A DNA stretch of 64,000 bases. Origin: Nitrospira japonica (lineage in GTDB: Bacteria; Nitrospirota; Nitrospiria; Nitrospirales; Nitrospiraceae). Numbering within the stretch: position 1 is the first letter of the stretch; each line of letters opens with the position of its first letter. Where the stretch lies: contig NZ_LT828648.1 of assembly GCF_900169565.1 (NCBI RefSeq), forward strand, positions 746,876 to 810,875. The letters are read 5' to 3'. A program made the translations under genes and the position numbers. The notes under the pieces are model-generated. The model saw nothing but the letters and a program-made list of their open reading frames with translations. It was not told where the DNA came from and made no database searches. Below are positions 9,022 to 17,830 of this stretch, piece after piece.

Positions 9022-9996
9022 CTACCGGTCGGCTGCGCCCGTCCAGGCCACGTCGCGGTCCTGTGGCGGCGGCAGAGCCTCGAAGCTGGTCTTTGATGTC
9101 TCCTCGTTGGACACATGAATGAGGCCCAGCGCCCCGGTTAACGCGTCCTGCAAGGAATGCGTTACCATCGGGTACATGCCCTCTTCAGGAAGCACGAGAT
9201 CGAAGGTCGCACCTCCGCCCGGCGGCAGCGTGTACGTCTGGATGCCATGCTCGATATTCTTGGGATTGCCGCTGGCATACACGCGATCGAACACGGCGCC
9301 GATGACGTGAAACGCCGAAAAATGATTCGGCCCGGCATTGACGACGTGGAGGCGGATCAACTCACCCGGCTTCGCCCGGAGCGGCTCGTCGAGGTATTTG
9401 TTCGCACGGCCGTTGAACACGACGAGCTTCGGCTTGCCAGCCATCATCGTATCGACGTCGTGCGGGGTCGGATAAATCTCACTCTGGACGATGACATACT
9501 CACGGTCCGCTTTCACGACAGGCGTTCGCGGTTCCACGATCACCGCGCCGAACATCCCGTTGGCGATGTGCTGGATCATCGGATCGGTGCCGCAGTGGTA
9601 GTAGAACTCTCCGGGATAATCGGCCTTCCATCGAAAGCTGGACTCCGATCCGGTGGGCACCCCTTGAAAATGCAGGTTCCACGGGGTCTTGGCCGCGTGG
9701 AAATCGATCGAGTGGACGCGGTCGGCCTCGTTCTTCAGCGTAAAATCGACGACGTCGCCCTCCTTGATCCGGATCACGGGACCGGGGAACGTATCGTTGA
9801 AGGTCCAGGCTTCACGCTGGTCGTCTTTGGCCACTTCGATCTTCGTGACGCTCGCGCGCAATTGGACGGCGACCTCACCCGCGTCACTCGTCTGCGCGCA
9901 GAACAGCCCGACCGCCGACCACGCCAGGAGAGACGTGACGGAGGAGAGGCCCTGCCCTTGCCGAAATGACGGGCCGCGGAACCTTGTGTCGCTCAT
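9022..9996 (-). CDS. nirK: Copper-containing nitrite reductase, periplasmic
   Basis: 324 residues with a signal peptide up to about residue 39. Two cupredoxin domains. All expected ligands are present: His95, Asp98 and His100 in VHSIDFHAA; the type 1 site His134-Cys135, His143 and Met148 in HCGTDPMIQHIANGM; His230 in AFHVIG; and His280 in VTHSLQDA. The enzyme reduces nitrite to nitric oxide. It is found in many Nitrospira, where its physiological role is unsettled. The ATG has AGGGAG five bases upstream. A sigma-54-type promoter lies about 85 bases upstream, the gene for an enhancer-binding regulator lies next to that, and the multicopper oxidase follows downstream. The protein is slightly short for the family, but no active-site residue is missing. 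Confidence 0.95.
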   Translation of the reverse strand: MSDTRFRGPSFRQGQGLSSVTSLLAWSAVGLFCAQTSDAGEVAVQLRASVTKIEVAKDDQREAWTFNDTFPGPVIRIKEGDVVDFTLKNEADRVHSIDFHAAKTPWNLHFQGVPTGSESSFRWKADYPGEFYYHCGTDPMIQHIANGMFGAVIVEPRTPVVKADREYVIVQSEIYPTPHDVDTMMAGKPKLVVFNGRANKYLDEPLRAKPGELIRLHVVNAGPNHFSAFHVIGAVFDRVYASGNPKNIEHGIQTYTLPPGGGATFDLVLPEEGMYPMVTHSLQDALTGALGLIHVSNEETSKTSFEALPPPQDRDVAWTGAADR

Positions 9997-10080
9997 GACG
10001 CTCCCTGTTCGTGATCAGTGACGGATCGCTCGACCGAGGTCGGCGGAGGTCGAACCAAACACCATCGGGGCAGAATGCGA

Positions 10081-10096
10081 AGCAACAGATGTGCCG
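10081..10096 (-). promoter_or_regulatory. Sigma-54 (-24/-12) promoter of nirK
   Basis: On the minus strand the sequence reads CGGCACATCTGTTGCT, against consensus TGGCACNNNNNTTGCW. The invariant GG and GC dinucleotides are exactly 10 bases apart and only the first base deviates. Transcription would begin near 10070, leaving a leader of about 75 bases before nirK. The adjacent gene encodes a sigma-54 activator. Confidence 0.7.
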
Positions 10097-10190
10097 AAGG
10101 TCCCGTGGAGAGAGTGATCCAAAAGACCTAATAATATTCAATGGAAGGAGAGACGGTTGTCAGCGGTAGGATCGCAATCGAGGAATTGAT

Positions 10191-10226
10191 CCGCGATATT
10201 TAGCAGTTGCTCGTGATATGTCGTGA
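10191..10226 (-). promoter_or_regulatory. TCGYGA repeat cluster upstream of nirK (candidate enhancer sites)
   Basis: CCGCGA at 10191, TCGTGA at 10211 and TCGTGA at 10221 are spaced 20 and 10 bases apart, i.e. on one face of the helix. They lie 95-145 bases upstream of the nirK -24/-12 promoter, where sigma-54 activators usually bind. The 16-base unit at 10211-10226 shares 12 consecutive bases (GATATGTCGTGA) with the cluster upstream of nxrA. Confidence 0.5.
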
Positions 10227-10237
10227 ATATTACCGGG

Positions 10238-11764
10238 TCAGACTACCGGAAAATTCACGGGCCGCTTGAGCCCGAGTTTCTTCATACGGCTTCGCAACGT
10301 ACTGGGATTCATCCCGAGTTGAGCCGCGGCCCCGTAGGTTCCGTAGATCCGCCAATGTACCGATTCCAGCACGTGCTGAATATGGCGACGCTCGACGTCG
10401 ATCAGGTTGGACGTCGATTCGGCCACTGCGTTTCCACCCACCAGGGCCTGAGGTTCGATGGTCAGGACCGGCGACTGGGCCAGGATGACGGCCCGCTCGA
10501 TCACGTTCTGCAGTTCGCGCACGTTGCCCGGCCAGGAGTAGTTGGTGAGCCGCGACATGGATTCCTCGCTCAGCTCCAGCATCGGGCGTTTCAATTTCGC
10601 CCGATAAGCTTCAAGAAAATGCCGGGCCAGGAGCGGGATGTCTTCACGCCGTTCCCGCAGCGGAGGCAAAGCGATGGGAAATACGTGAAGGCGATAATAC
10701 AGGTCCTGTCGGAACCGTCCTTCGTTGACGGCCGACACGAGATCGGAATTCGTCGCGGCGACGATGCGGACGTCGACGGGAATGGGGCGCGTGCCGCCGA
10801 CGCGGTCCACCAGCCCGTCCTCCAGGACACGGAGCAGCTTCGCCTGGGCTTCAAGCGGCATCTCGCCGATTTCGTCCAGGAACAGCGTGCCGCCGTTGGC
10901 CAATTCAAAACGGCCCGCACGCCGTTGGTCCGCCCCGGTGAATGCGCCGCGCTCGTGGCCGAACAACTCGCTTTCGACCAATCCCATCGGCAGCGCCGCG
11001 CAATTGACGCGGACGAACGGTTTATCGCGACGGGCGCTCAACTCATGGATGGCCCGCGCCATCAGTTCTTTTCCGGTGCCGGTTTCACCGGTGACCAACA
11101 CGGTGGTGCCGGTCGGTCCGACGGCCTCCGCCTGCGTCAAGGCGGTCCGGAACGCCGCGCTCAGCCCCACCATTGCGCCGAAGTTGTGCGTGAGCTTCAA
11201 CTCCTCAACCAGATATTCATTTTCGCGTGCCAGCTGATGCCGCAACCGATCGATCTGTTCGTAGGCTTGAACGTGACCGATCGCATAGGCGATTTGCGTC
11301 GCCACGAGTTGAAGGAATTCCAGATCGGTCGGGTCGGGATCTCCGCACTCCACGCTGCCGATGTTCAATGTTCCGATGCAGTCGCTGCCCACCATGAGCG
11401 GGGAGTTGATCATACGGCCCAATCCCTCGCGCACGTAGTATTCGTCCTCGAGAAACAGCCGTTGCCGACGGAGATCCGGTCGGACGTGAATCGTCCGATT
11501 CTCATAGACCCACCCCACGGCGCTGCCGACCTTGGGAATGACCGCGTCACGCGGCAGCTCCCGGTGCGGCAGGGTCGTTTCCACCGCGTAAAACCTGAAT
11601 GAATCGCTGTCTGAGTTGTAGAGGGTGACGCCGGCGCGCTCCCATGGAAGGACTTTTCGGATTTGCTCGGTGATCGCGCGCCAGAGGCTGTCGGTATCGC
11701 GCTGGGAGTTCAGAACATTGGTGACGGCCAGTAAGGCGCGATAGCTTTCATCGTCGTTCCGCAT
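10238..11764 (-). CDS. Sigma-54-dependent transcriptional regulator (GAF - AAA+ - Fis HTH)
   Basis: 508 residues. An N-terminal GAF sensor domain (about 8-168) is followed by a short coiled linker. The AAA+ domain has Walker A GETGTGKE (226-233), the sigma-54 contact loop GAFTGA (273-278), Walker B TLFLDE (293-298), and FRQDLYYRL (351-359). A Fis-type helix-turn-helix lies near residues 460-500 ([18 protein letters not shown]). This FhlA/NorR-like layout activates sigma-54 RNA polymerase in response to a ligand bound by GAF; which ligand is unknown. It is encoded between the nxr operon and nirK, both on the same strand. The ATG follows GGAGGAACGAGG. Given the neighbouring sigma-54 promoters it is the likely activator of nirK and perhaps of nxr. 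Confidence 0.93.
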   Translation of the reverse strand: MRNDDESYRALLAVTNVLNSQRDTDSLWRAITEQIRKVLPWERAGVTLYNSDSDSFRFYAVETTLPHRELPRDAVIPKVGSAVGWVYENRTIHVRPDLRRQRLFLEDEYYVREGLGRMINSPLMVGSDCIGTLNIGSVECGDPDPTDLEFLQLVATQIAYAIGHVQAYEQIDRLRHQLARENEYLVEELKLTHNFGAMVGLSAAFRTALTQAEAVGPTGTTVLVTGETGTGKELMARAIHELSARRDKPFVRVNCAALPMGLVESELFGHERGAFTGADQRRAGRFELANGGTLFLDEIGEMPLEAQAKLLRVLEDGLVDRVGGTRPIPVDVRIVAATNSDLVSAVNEGRFRQDLYYRLHVFPIALPPLRERREDIPLLARHFLEAYRAKLKRPMLELSEESMSRLTNYSWPGNVRELQNVIERAVILAQSPVLTIEPQALVGGNAVAESTSNLIDVERRHIQHVLESVHWRIYGTYGAAAQLGMNPSTLRSRMKKLGLKRPVNFPVV

Positions 11765-11787
11765 CCTCGTTCCTCCACCAAATGGAA

Positions 11788-11805
11788 AGGCTCCCTTCGG
11801 AGCCT
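11788..11805 (-). terminator. Intrinsic terminator after the CHASE3 gene
   Basis: On the minus strand AGGCTCC-GAAG-GGAGCCT forms a 7-bp stem with a tetraloop, followed by TTTCCATTT. It sits between the CHASE3 gene and the start of the regulator gene, separating the nxr transcript from the regulator. Confidence 0.55.
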
Positions 11806-11947
11806 CGTTTGACAGGATACGCGAGCCCTTCCCTCAATCGCAAGCCGAGGCTCATCGACTGCATCATGCCGTGCGCTTCCGCACATGACGCGCGCTGCCG
11901 CCGCTTGTCCGAAAATCCGCGACGCCGCGGAATCGTGCCGATCCCGT

Positions 11948-12592
11948 TCACGTTTCGACACGACGGGGAACGGCAAAGGCGGCCGACACGACCTTCATGA
12001 GGAGGAGCCCGACCAGTACGGCGCCGGCCTGAGCGGCGATAAGTTGCCACATCGCCTGCTTCCAATACCCGTCTTGGGCCTCATCCGTCTCTCGGAATTC
12101 ACGCTCGATCTTGGAGTCCAAATCGTCGAAGACATTGGCAATCGTTTTCGCCAGCGCCACTCCGTCACCGCCACGAACGTAGTTGAGGACTTCTTGTTCC
12201 TGGCCCGACCCGATCTTGAACGTCAGCTGGCGCTTCGTCTCGATCAACTCGGCGAGCCGTCGTTTGAGCACCTGGACGCTTCCCTTAAGCGACGGAGTCT
12301 TCTCCGTCAATTCGGTCAACCGGTCCAGCGCCGGGGGAATTTCCGCCTCGGCCGCCACCACCGGCACCAGGAACACGCTCTGGCGCATTAATGCGTACCC
12401 GCGAAACCCGCTGTCGATATCGGTGGCCAATCGCCGAAGCTGCAGGACTTGCACCGTGATGGCGTTGCGGAGTTCCTGCGCGTCGGACACTTCGTGCCAC
12501 TGCTTGAGAATGTAGATTTGCTCCGCTCCAAAAAACAGAAGGAGAAGGACGCCCGTGCACAGGTATGCCCATACTTTGTTCCGTTGTCGCAC
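11948..12592 (-). CDS. Orphan CHASE3-domain membrane protein downstream of nxrB
   Basis: 214 residues from a GTG at 12592, which has GGAAGGA 8 bases upstream. The longest open frame would start at 12706, but it would read into the hairpin behind nxrB. An N-terminal membrane helix (VWAYLCTGVLLLLFFG) is followed by an extracytoplasmic all-helical domain with the CHASE3 hallmark DIDSGFRGYALMRQ, and then by a second membrane helix (LIAAQAGAVLVGLLL) and a short tail. CHASE3 normally senses an unknown signal for histidine kinases, chemoreceptors or cyclases, but no output domain follows here. It is encoded directly after nxrB. It could be a partner that reports periplasmic state, or a truncated receptor. 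Confidence 0.75.
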   Translation of the reverse strand: MRQRNKVWAYLCTGVLLLLFFGAEQIYILKQWHEVSDAQELRNAITVQVLQLRRLATDIDSGFRGYALMRQSVFLVPVVAAEAEIPPALDRLTELTEKTPSLKGSVQVLKRRLAELIETKRQLTFKIGSGQEQEVLNYVRGGDGVALAKTIANVFDDLDSKIEREFRETDEAQDGYWKQAMWQLIAAQAGAVLVGLLLMKVVSAAFAVPRRVET

Positions 12593-12684
12593 CGCTCGCT
12601 TCCTTCCAATTTCGACGCTCCGCACCGGCTCGAGGCCGTTCGAGCCGATGCCGAGAATGATGAGGGAACAGCCTGCAGATACAC

Positions 12685-12719
12685 GAAGGGCAGAGTATTG
12701 AATCAATACTCTGCCCTTC
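12685..12719 (-). terminator. Long perfect hairpin downstream of nxrB
   Basis: A 17-base arm and its exact reverse complement are separated by one base (GAAGGGCAGAGTATTGA and TCAATACTCTGCCCTTC). It lies 48 bases beyond the nxrB stop codon. There is no U-tract on the minus side, so it may act as a 3'-end stabiliser or attenuator between nxrB and the CHASE3 gene rather than as a full terminator. Confidence 0.5.
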
Positions 12720-12731
12720 CGCGCTCGACCG

Positions 12732-12753
12732 CCCGCGGCCCCGAGGCCGCGGG
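12732..12753 (-). terminator. GC-rich hairpin just after the nxrB stop codon
   Basis: CCCGCGGCC-CCGA-GGCCGCGGG forms a perfect 9-bp GC stem with a 4-base loop, 14 bases beyond the nxrB stop codon. Together with the next hairpin it makes a tandem structure at the nxrB 3' end. No U-run is seen. Confidence 0.45.
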
Positions 12754-12767
12754 CTCGCCGGGCCGGC

Positions 12768-14057
12768 CTACAGCCAGTTCACCCGTTCCGCGGGTCTGAT
12801 GTAGATCGGCTCTTCGACCTGAATGCGCGCCACTTCCTTCCCCGACTTGTTGAAGCCCAGCACGGTATCGTTGTACATCTCGAACCGCTTCCCGTGAATC
12901 TGGGTCTCAAACACCTTCGGGCCCGGAATGACGTCATACCGGAAGACGATCTGCTGACTGGCGCGCCACAGCTGCAGCACCGCCAACAACTCCCGGCTCG
13001 GCACCAGATACTTCTCAATGGCATTGTCCACGCCCGGACCGAACATCTGCCGGGCATAGCCCCGCGGGCTGTGCCGCGGCGGAATGTAATAGCCATTGGG
13101 CTCCGTGCCCCACTGCGGATACAGAGGCAACGCCACCTGCTCCACCCGAATGGTGTAGTACAGGGGGTGCCACCGGTCCTCCGCCCACAGGCCGTCCTCG
13201 CCGATGCGCACCAGGCTCTGCATGCGGATCTTCCCCACGCACGCCGCCATACAGCGCGTTTCCATCGGCTCGCCGCCCGTCAGCGGATCCTTCCCCTCGA
13301 TCCGCGGATAGCACGCAATGCACTTCTCCGACACCCGGGTCGTCCCCCGGTACATCGGCTTCTTGAACGGGCACTGCTCCACGCACTTCTTGTACCCGCG
13401 GCAGCGGTTCTGGTCGATCAACACAATGCCGTCTTCCGGCCGTTTATAGATCGCCTTGCGCGGGCAGGCGGCCAAACAGCCCGGATACGTGCAGTGGTTG
13501 CAGATCCGTTGCAGGTAGAAGAAGAACGTCTCATGCTCCGGCAGCGAGCTGCCGGACAGCCGCCACGGTTCATCGCGCGAGAACCCCGACCGATCGATCC
13601 CCTCCACCAAGGAGCGCATCGACGTGGCCGTGTCCTCGTAGATGTTCACGAAGCGCCATTCCTGGTCCGTCGGAATGTACCCGATCGCCGCCTGGCCCAC
13701 CTTGGCCCCCGCGTCGAAAATGGTCATCCCTTCGAACACCCCGTAGGGCGCATGGTGCTTGCGGCCCACCCGCACGTTCCACACCTGCCCCCCCGGGTTC
13801 ACTTGCTCGATCAACTGCGTGATCTTCACGTCGTAGAACTGGGGATACCCGCCGTACGGCTTCGTCTCCACGTTGTTCCACCACATGTATTCCTGGCCCT
13901 TCGAAAACAGCCAGGTCGACTTGTCCGCCATCGAACACGTCTGACACGCCAAACACCGGTTGATATTGAACACAAAGGCAAACTGCCACTTCGGATGCCG
14001 CTCCTCATACGGATACAGCATCTTCCGTCCCAGTTGCCAGTTATAGACTTCTGGCAT
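12768..14057 (-). CDS. nxrB: Nitrite oxidoreductase beta subunit (iron-sulfur electron transfer)
   Basis: 429 residues. The four cysteine clusters of the DMSO-reductase type II beta subunit are visible: CLACQTC (35-41), CNHCTYPGCLAACP, CRGYKKCVEQCP, and CIAC with the later CMAACVGK. These bind one [3Fe-4S] and three [4Fe-4S] clusters that carry electrons from the molybdenum site of NxrA towards the membrane chain. There is no signal peptide, so export probably occurs with the Tat-targeted alpha subunit. It is encoded 78 bases after nxrA with GAAGGAGGATTCACA just before the ATG. This is the standard functional marker gene of Nitrospira. Two hairpins follow the stop codon. Confidence 0.97.
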   Translation of the reverse strand: MPEVYNWQLGRKMLYPYEERHPKWQFAFVFNINRCLACQTCSMADKSTWLFSKGQEYMWWNNVETKPYGGYPQFYDVKITQLIEQVNPGGQVWNVRVGRKHHAPYGVFEGMTIFDAGAKVGQAAIGYIPTDQEWRFVNIYEDTATSMRSLVEGIDRSGFSRDEPWRLSGSSLPEHETFFFYLQRICNHCTYPGCLAACPRKAIYKRPEDGIVLIDQNRCRGYKKCVEQCPFKKPMYRGTTRVSEKCIACYPRIEGKDPLTGGEPMETRCMAACVGKIRMQSLVRIGEDGLWAEDRWHPLYYTIRVEQVALPLYPQWGTEPNGYYIPPRHSPRGYARQMFGPGVDNAIEKYLVPSRELLAVLQLWRASQQIVFRYDVIPGPKVFETQIHGKRFEMYNDTVLGFNKSGKEVARIQVEEPIYIRPAERVNWL

Positions 14058-14135
14058 TGTGAATCCTCCTTCTCATGATCAGTTGGTTACGTGGTCTCAT
14101 AGGGCATCGCAGCTCAAGCTGCAAGTCCAGTTGCC

Positions 14136-17100
14136 TTACACCTTGATCTTGATGTGCTCACCTTTGAGCCACTTGATCATGAACTCGTTCTCCTGTCCCG
14201 GGGTAAAGCCGGTGCGCACCGGTTCCCACGGGCCGCGCGCTCCGATGCCGCCGTCTTCCGCCTTGGTGATGCGGATCAAGCATTCCTTCGGCACCGTGTT
14301 GACCGCGTGGTGGTCGATTTCGAACCCCCACTTCCATTTCAACCCGTTGGCGTGTTTGCCCGGGAGCGAGTCGGTCTGGTGCATCGGCATCAGCCACGAC
14401 CGGGTAAAGGACTGTTGGGCCCCGTACCGGAAGTTGGACTGATAGCCGGTGTCCACCGCGATGGCTCGGCCGTCCGGCCGGGTCTCGTGGCCCTTCACCG
14501 ACTTCGCCGTCGACACGTACGGGGCGTGCTTCGCCATCGTCACGTGGTACGGATAGGCGGGGTTGTACTTCGCCCGGATCATCAGACGGGCGACTTTATA
14601 GTAGGGGTCACTCGGCTTCCAGCCACGATAGGGCCGGTCCACCGGGTTGCCGTCCACATAGACGTAGTCGCCGTCGTTGATGCCGCGGTCTTTGGCCGCC
14701 TGCGGGTTGATGTGCAACTGGTGCTCGCCGACGCCCGGCGTCCGTTTGTCCATGCGGTACGGATCGCCGAAGTTCGACTCGTAAATCTGCACCCAGTCGT
14801 TCACCGACCACTGGCTGTGCACCCGGTGCCGGGTCTTGGGCGTCACGCAGTAGAACTGGTAGCCCTTCTCCCACAACGGGTTGGCGTGTTGCTTGATTTC
14901 CCCCCACGGCAGCTTGATGTTGCGCACCGTCTTGTCGTCATGGTGCTGCGCCGTGATCGGAATGCCGTAGTCGTCCGGTCGGACGTACGGGTTGGTCGTG
15001 AAGATGGCGTTCGGCAGATACGGGGTCGCCTCCGGGCCTTCCCGGTGAACGATGAAGTTTTCCCCGTACTCGATCGCCTCGGGCTCCACCCGATACGTTT
15101 CCAACCGCCCGGATCGCGTCCACTGCGGCTTGCTCTCGTTGACCTCTTCCCAGAGCGGATGGCGCGGATAGGTTCGCACCATGACCATCCAGCCCTTTTC
15201 CGACTTCAGCATCACGTCGGCGCTATAGCCGTACAACGTGCTCGACGCATCGAACACGCGCTGCGCATAGACGTCGACGCGATTTAGGTAGACGAAGTGG
15301 AAGACGTCCCGTATCTTCGTATCACCGGTCATCTCCGACAACTTGGCCGCGACCCCGGCAAAGGTATCCAGGTCGTTGCGGGTGTCGTACAACGGCCGGA
15401 TGCCGCCCTTCCAGACCTGAATCCAGGGATTCGACACCGTCGCCGTCATCTCCGGATAGGTGAATTCCATCCAGGAGTTGCAGGCAAACGCGATGTCGGC
15501 GTGGTTGACGTCCGAGGTCATCTCGATGTCTTGCGTGATGATCATCTCGATGTTCGGATCCACGTTGCGCACCATGTCATAGTGGTGCTTGGAATTGTTG
15601 AGGACGTTCACGTTGACGACCCACCGCACCTTGCTCGGGCTCGGCATGTGCGTCTTACCCGTGAACACCTTGCGTCCGTACTTCGGCGTATTGACGATCA
15701 GGGCGGTGTCGCCGTGGTTCCAATAGCCGGGCTCCTCGCCGTAGTAGTAGGTCTTGTAATGGATTTCCTTCCCGTGTGCGTTCGGATCCAGATTCGTGTG
15801 CCACGGGTCTTCCGACAGATGGACTCCCGCGCCGGCGCCTGACCACGGCGCCGCGTTCCAGATGCCCACCTTGTAGTTGCCGGACCAAGTATGACAACCC
15901 GTGCCGAACTTGCCGACGTTGCCGGTCAAAATCATAACCAGCGCCGCCGCCCGTCCCATCGACGTCATGTGGAAATAGTGACACACGCCTTCGCCGTTGT
16001 GAATCGCGGCGGGCTTGACCGTGCCACAGTCCCGCGCCCAGCGGACGATCAGGTCCTTGGGCGACCGGTTGATCTGATGCACCGTGTCCAGATCGTAATC
16101 CTGGAAGTGCACCATGTAGAGCTGATAAATCGGCGCGACGTCGACTTCGCGGCCGTTGAGCATCTTCACCCGGTAGGTCCCGGTGAGCGCCGCATCGACG
16201 CCCGTTTCCTGGTAGTGCACGCCCACTTGTTCACGATGGAGCGGCACCGCCTGCTTCTTGTTGAGGTCCCAGACCATCATGCCGCCAAGCCGCTGGATGT
16301 ATTCCGGCTTGAGGCCCTGTATGCGGCCCGAATACGAGTGGCTGAAATCGGGCAATGCATAATCCTTGACGACGTCCCGCGGATCCAAATACTGCAGGGT
16401 ATCGGTCCGCACGAGAAGCGGCATGTCGGTGAACTGCTTCAGAAAATCGATGTCGTGCAGATTCTCCTCGACGATGATCCGGCTGGCCCCGAGGAACAGG
16501 GCGCCGTCAGACTCCGGACGCACCGGAATCCAATAATCGGCGCGGTAGGCCGTCGGATTGTATTCCGGCGTGATGACCACGATGCGGCCGCCACGCTCGA
16601 TGGACTCAAGCTTCCAGTGGGCTTCCGGCATCTTGTTTTCGGTGAAGTTCTTGCCCCAGCTCGTATTGAGCTTGGAGAAGCGCATATCGGAGAGGTCAGT
16701 GTCGCAATTCTGCGTCCCGTTCCACCACGGCTGGGACGGGTCCTGGTCGCCGTGCCAGGTATAGTTGTTCCAATACCGTCCGCCCTGGGCCTGGTCCGGA
16801 CCGACTTTTCTGATCCAGGCGTCGACCAGTGGCAGAACGCTGTTATTAAAACGGGTATTGCCGTGCTTGCCCAGCAACCCGAGAATCGGCATACCGGCGC
16901 GATGCTTGAAGCACCGGACTCCGGCGCCCTTCATCATCTCGATCATTTCCGGCGCATAGCCCTGCTCGCGCAGACGCCGCGCGCCCGCTTCGCCGCTGTA
17001 GCGGGTCCCGATGACGATCAGGCCCTTGCCCGCATAGGTGAAGGCCGTATCCCAGGACACCCGAATCATATCGTCGAGGAAGCGGCTGTCGAACTTGTAC

Positions 17101-17573
17101 TTCCGCTTCGTCTCCGGCGTGAGCTCCGGGGAGCCGTCGTCCATCCACTGCTTCCAGCCCTTCCGCATCAACGGTCCCTTCAACCGATACGGCCCGTAGA
17201 CGCGGCGATGGAACGTGAATCCCTTCAAGCACATGCGCGGATTGTGCGCGAACGTCCCGCGGTTGCCGTAGAGATCTTCGTAGGTTTGATGGTCATAGTT
17301 CTGCTCCACCCGCATGACGACGCCGTTGCGGACGAACGCCCGAATGCGGCATGCATGGGTATCGTTCGGAGAGCAGACCCAGGTAAATGACGAATCGTAC
17401 CGGTACTGATCGTGATACACCCGCTCCCAGGAGCGGTCCGGATAATCGCCCAGCGGGTTCCCGACTTCGATGACCGGCTGTAAGGCCGTCAACGCCAGGA
17501 CCTTGTCCGCTACCGCCACCGCGGCCACGGTGCCCGCCGAGATCTTTAAGAATTGTCGACGTGACCAAACCAT
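14136..17573 (-). CDS. nxrA: Nitrite oxidoreductase alpha subunit (molybdenum catalytic subunit, Tat-exported)
   Basis: 1145 residues. I start at the ATG at 17573, preceded by AAGGAGG at 9 bases. The in-frame start at 17750 would run across the promoter region. The N-terminus has a perfect twin-arginine motif, SRRQFLK, then a hydrophobic stretch, giving a periplasmic enzyme. The type II DMSO reductase signature follows: CSPNDTHAC (67-75) and RMCLKG (Cys115) for the [4Fe-4S] cluster, RRVYGPYRLK, and the molybdenum-site region YWNNYTWHGDQDP...GTQNCDTDLSD. The enzyme oxidises nitrite to nitrate, the energy-yielding step of nitrite oxidation. It pairs with nxrB. No haem gamma subunit is encoded next to it. 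Leader and upstream sites are described separately. Confidence 0.97.
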   Translation of the reverse strand: MVWSRRQFLKISAGTVAAVAVADKVLALTALQPVIEVGNPLGDYPDRSWERVYHDQYRYDSSFTWVCSPNDTHACRIRAFVRNGVVMRVEQNYDHQTYEDLYGNRGTFAHNPRMCLKGFTFHRRVYGPYRLKGPLMRKGWKQWMDDGSPELTPETKRKYKFDSRFLDDMIRVSWDTAFTYAGKGLIVIGTRYSGEAGARRLREQGYAPEMIEMMKGAGVRCFKHRAGMPILGLLGKHGNTRFNNSVLPLVDAWIRKVGPDQAQGGRYWNNYTWHGDQDPSQPWWNGTQNCDTDLSDMRFSKLNTSWGKNFTENKMPEAHWKLESIERGGRIVVITPEYNPTAYRADYWIPVRPESDGALFLGASRIIVEENLHDIDFLKQFTDMPLLVRTDTLQYLDPRDVVKDYALPDFSHSYSGRIQGLKPEYIQRLGGMMVWDLNKKQAVPLHREQVGVHYQETGVDAALTGTYRVKMLNGREVDVAPIYQLYMVHFQDYDLDTVHQINRSPKDLIVRWARDCGTVKPAAIHNGEGVCHYFHMTSMGRAAALVMILTGNVGKFGTGCHTWSGNYKVGIWNAAPWSGAGAGVHLSEDPWHTNLDPNAHGKEIHYKTYYYGEEPGYWNHGDTALIVNTPKYGRKVFTGKTHMPSPSKVRWVVNVNVLNNSKHHYDMVRNVDPNIEMIITQDIEMTSDVNHADIAFACNSWMEFTYPEMTATVSNPWIQVWKGGIRPLYDTRNDLDTFAGVAAKLSEMTGDTKIRDVFHFVYLNRVDVYAQRVFDASSTLYGYSADVMLKSEKGWMVMVRTYPRHPLWEEVNESKPQWTRSGRLETYRVEPEAIEYGENFIVHREGPEATPYLPNAIFTTNPYVRPDDYGIPITAQHHDDKTVRNIKLPWGEIKQHANPLWEKGYQFYCVTPKTRHRVHSQWSVNDWVQIYESNFGDPYRMDKRTPGVGEHQLHINPQAAKDRGINDGDYVYVDGNPVDRPYRGWKPSDPYYKVARLMIRAKYNPAYPYHVTMAKHAPYVSTAKSVKGHETRPDGRAIAVDTGYQSNFRYGAQQSFTRSWLMPMHQTDSLPGKHANGLKWKWGFEIDHHAVNTVPKECLIRITKAEDGGIGARGPWEPVRTGFTPGQENEFMIKWLKGEHIKIKV

Positions 17574-17719
17574 GAGGATAGTCCTCCTTGCTGTGAAAAT
17601 AAAAAGCCCGATGATATGCGCCCCTACGTATCGAGAACCTTCTCGAACTCCACCTCCTTTCCCTCCACCGTTTTCGGACAGATCGCGCCGATTGCCGGTG
17701 GAGCCGTCGGTTTCGATAT

Positions 17720-17735
17720 GGCAACTCCCATACCA
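17720..17735 (-). promoter_or_regulatory. Possible sigma-54 promoter of nxrA
   Basis: On the minus strand TGGTATGGGAGTTGCC has GG and GC exactly 10 bases apart and keeps TGG at -24 and TTGC at -12, but it deviates at three consensus positions. Transcription would begin near 17708, giving a leader of about 135 bases. The repeat cluster 95-180 bases upstream supports it. Confidence 0.45.
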
Positions 17736-17830
17736 CCGCCTTATTCCCAAACGTGACTCACAAATTCATGATTACCCTAGGTAAATGTTGTGAACGCGCG
17801 GCGTGCGCGGCAGCGCACAGGACGGGCCAT

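Noticed and set aside
10223-11602. 459-codon plus-strand frame over the sigma-54 regulator
   Set aside because: Antisense shadow; the minus frame has Walker A, GAFTGA and Walker B.
17574-17750. 59-residue N-terminal extension of NxrA
   Set aside because: The twin-arginine motif must be near the start, and the ATG at 17573 has an ideal ribosome binding site. The extension covers the candidate promoter.
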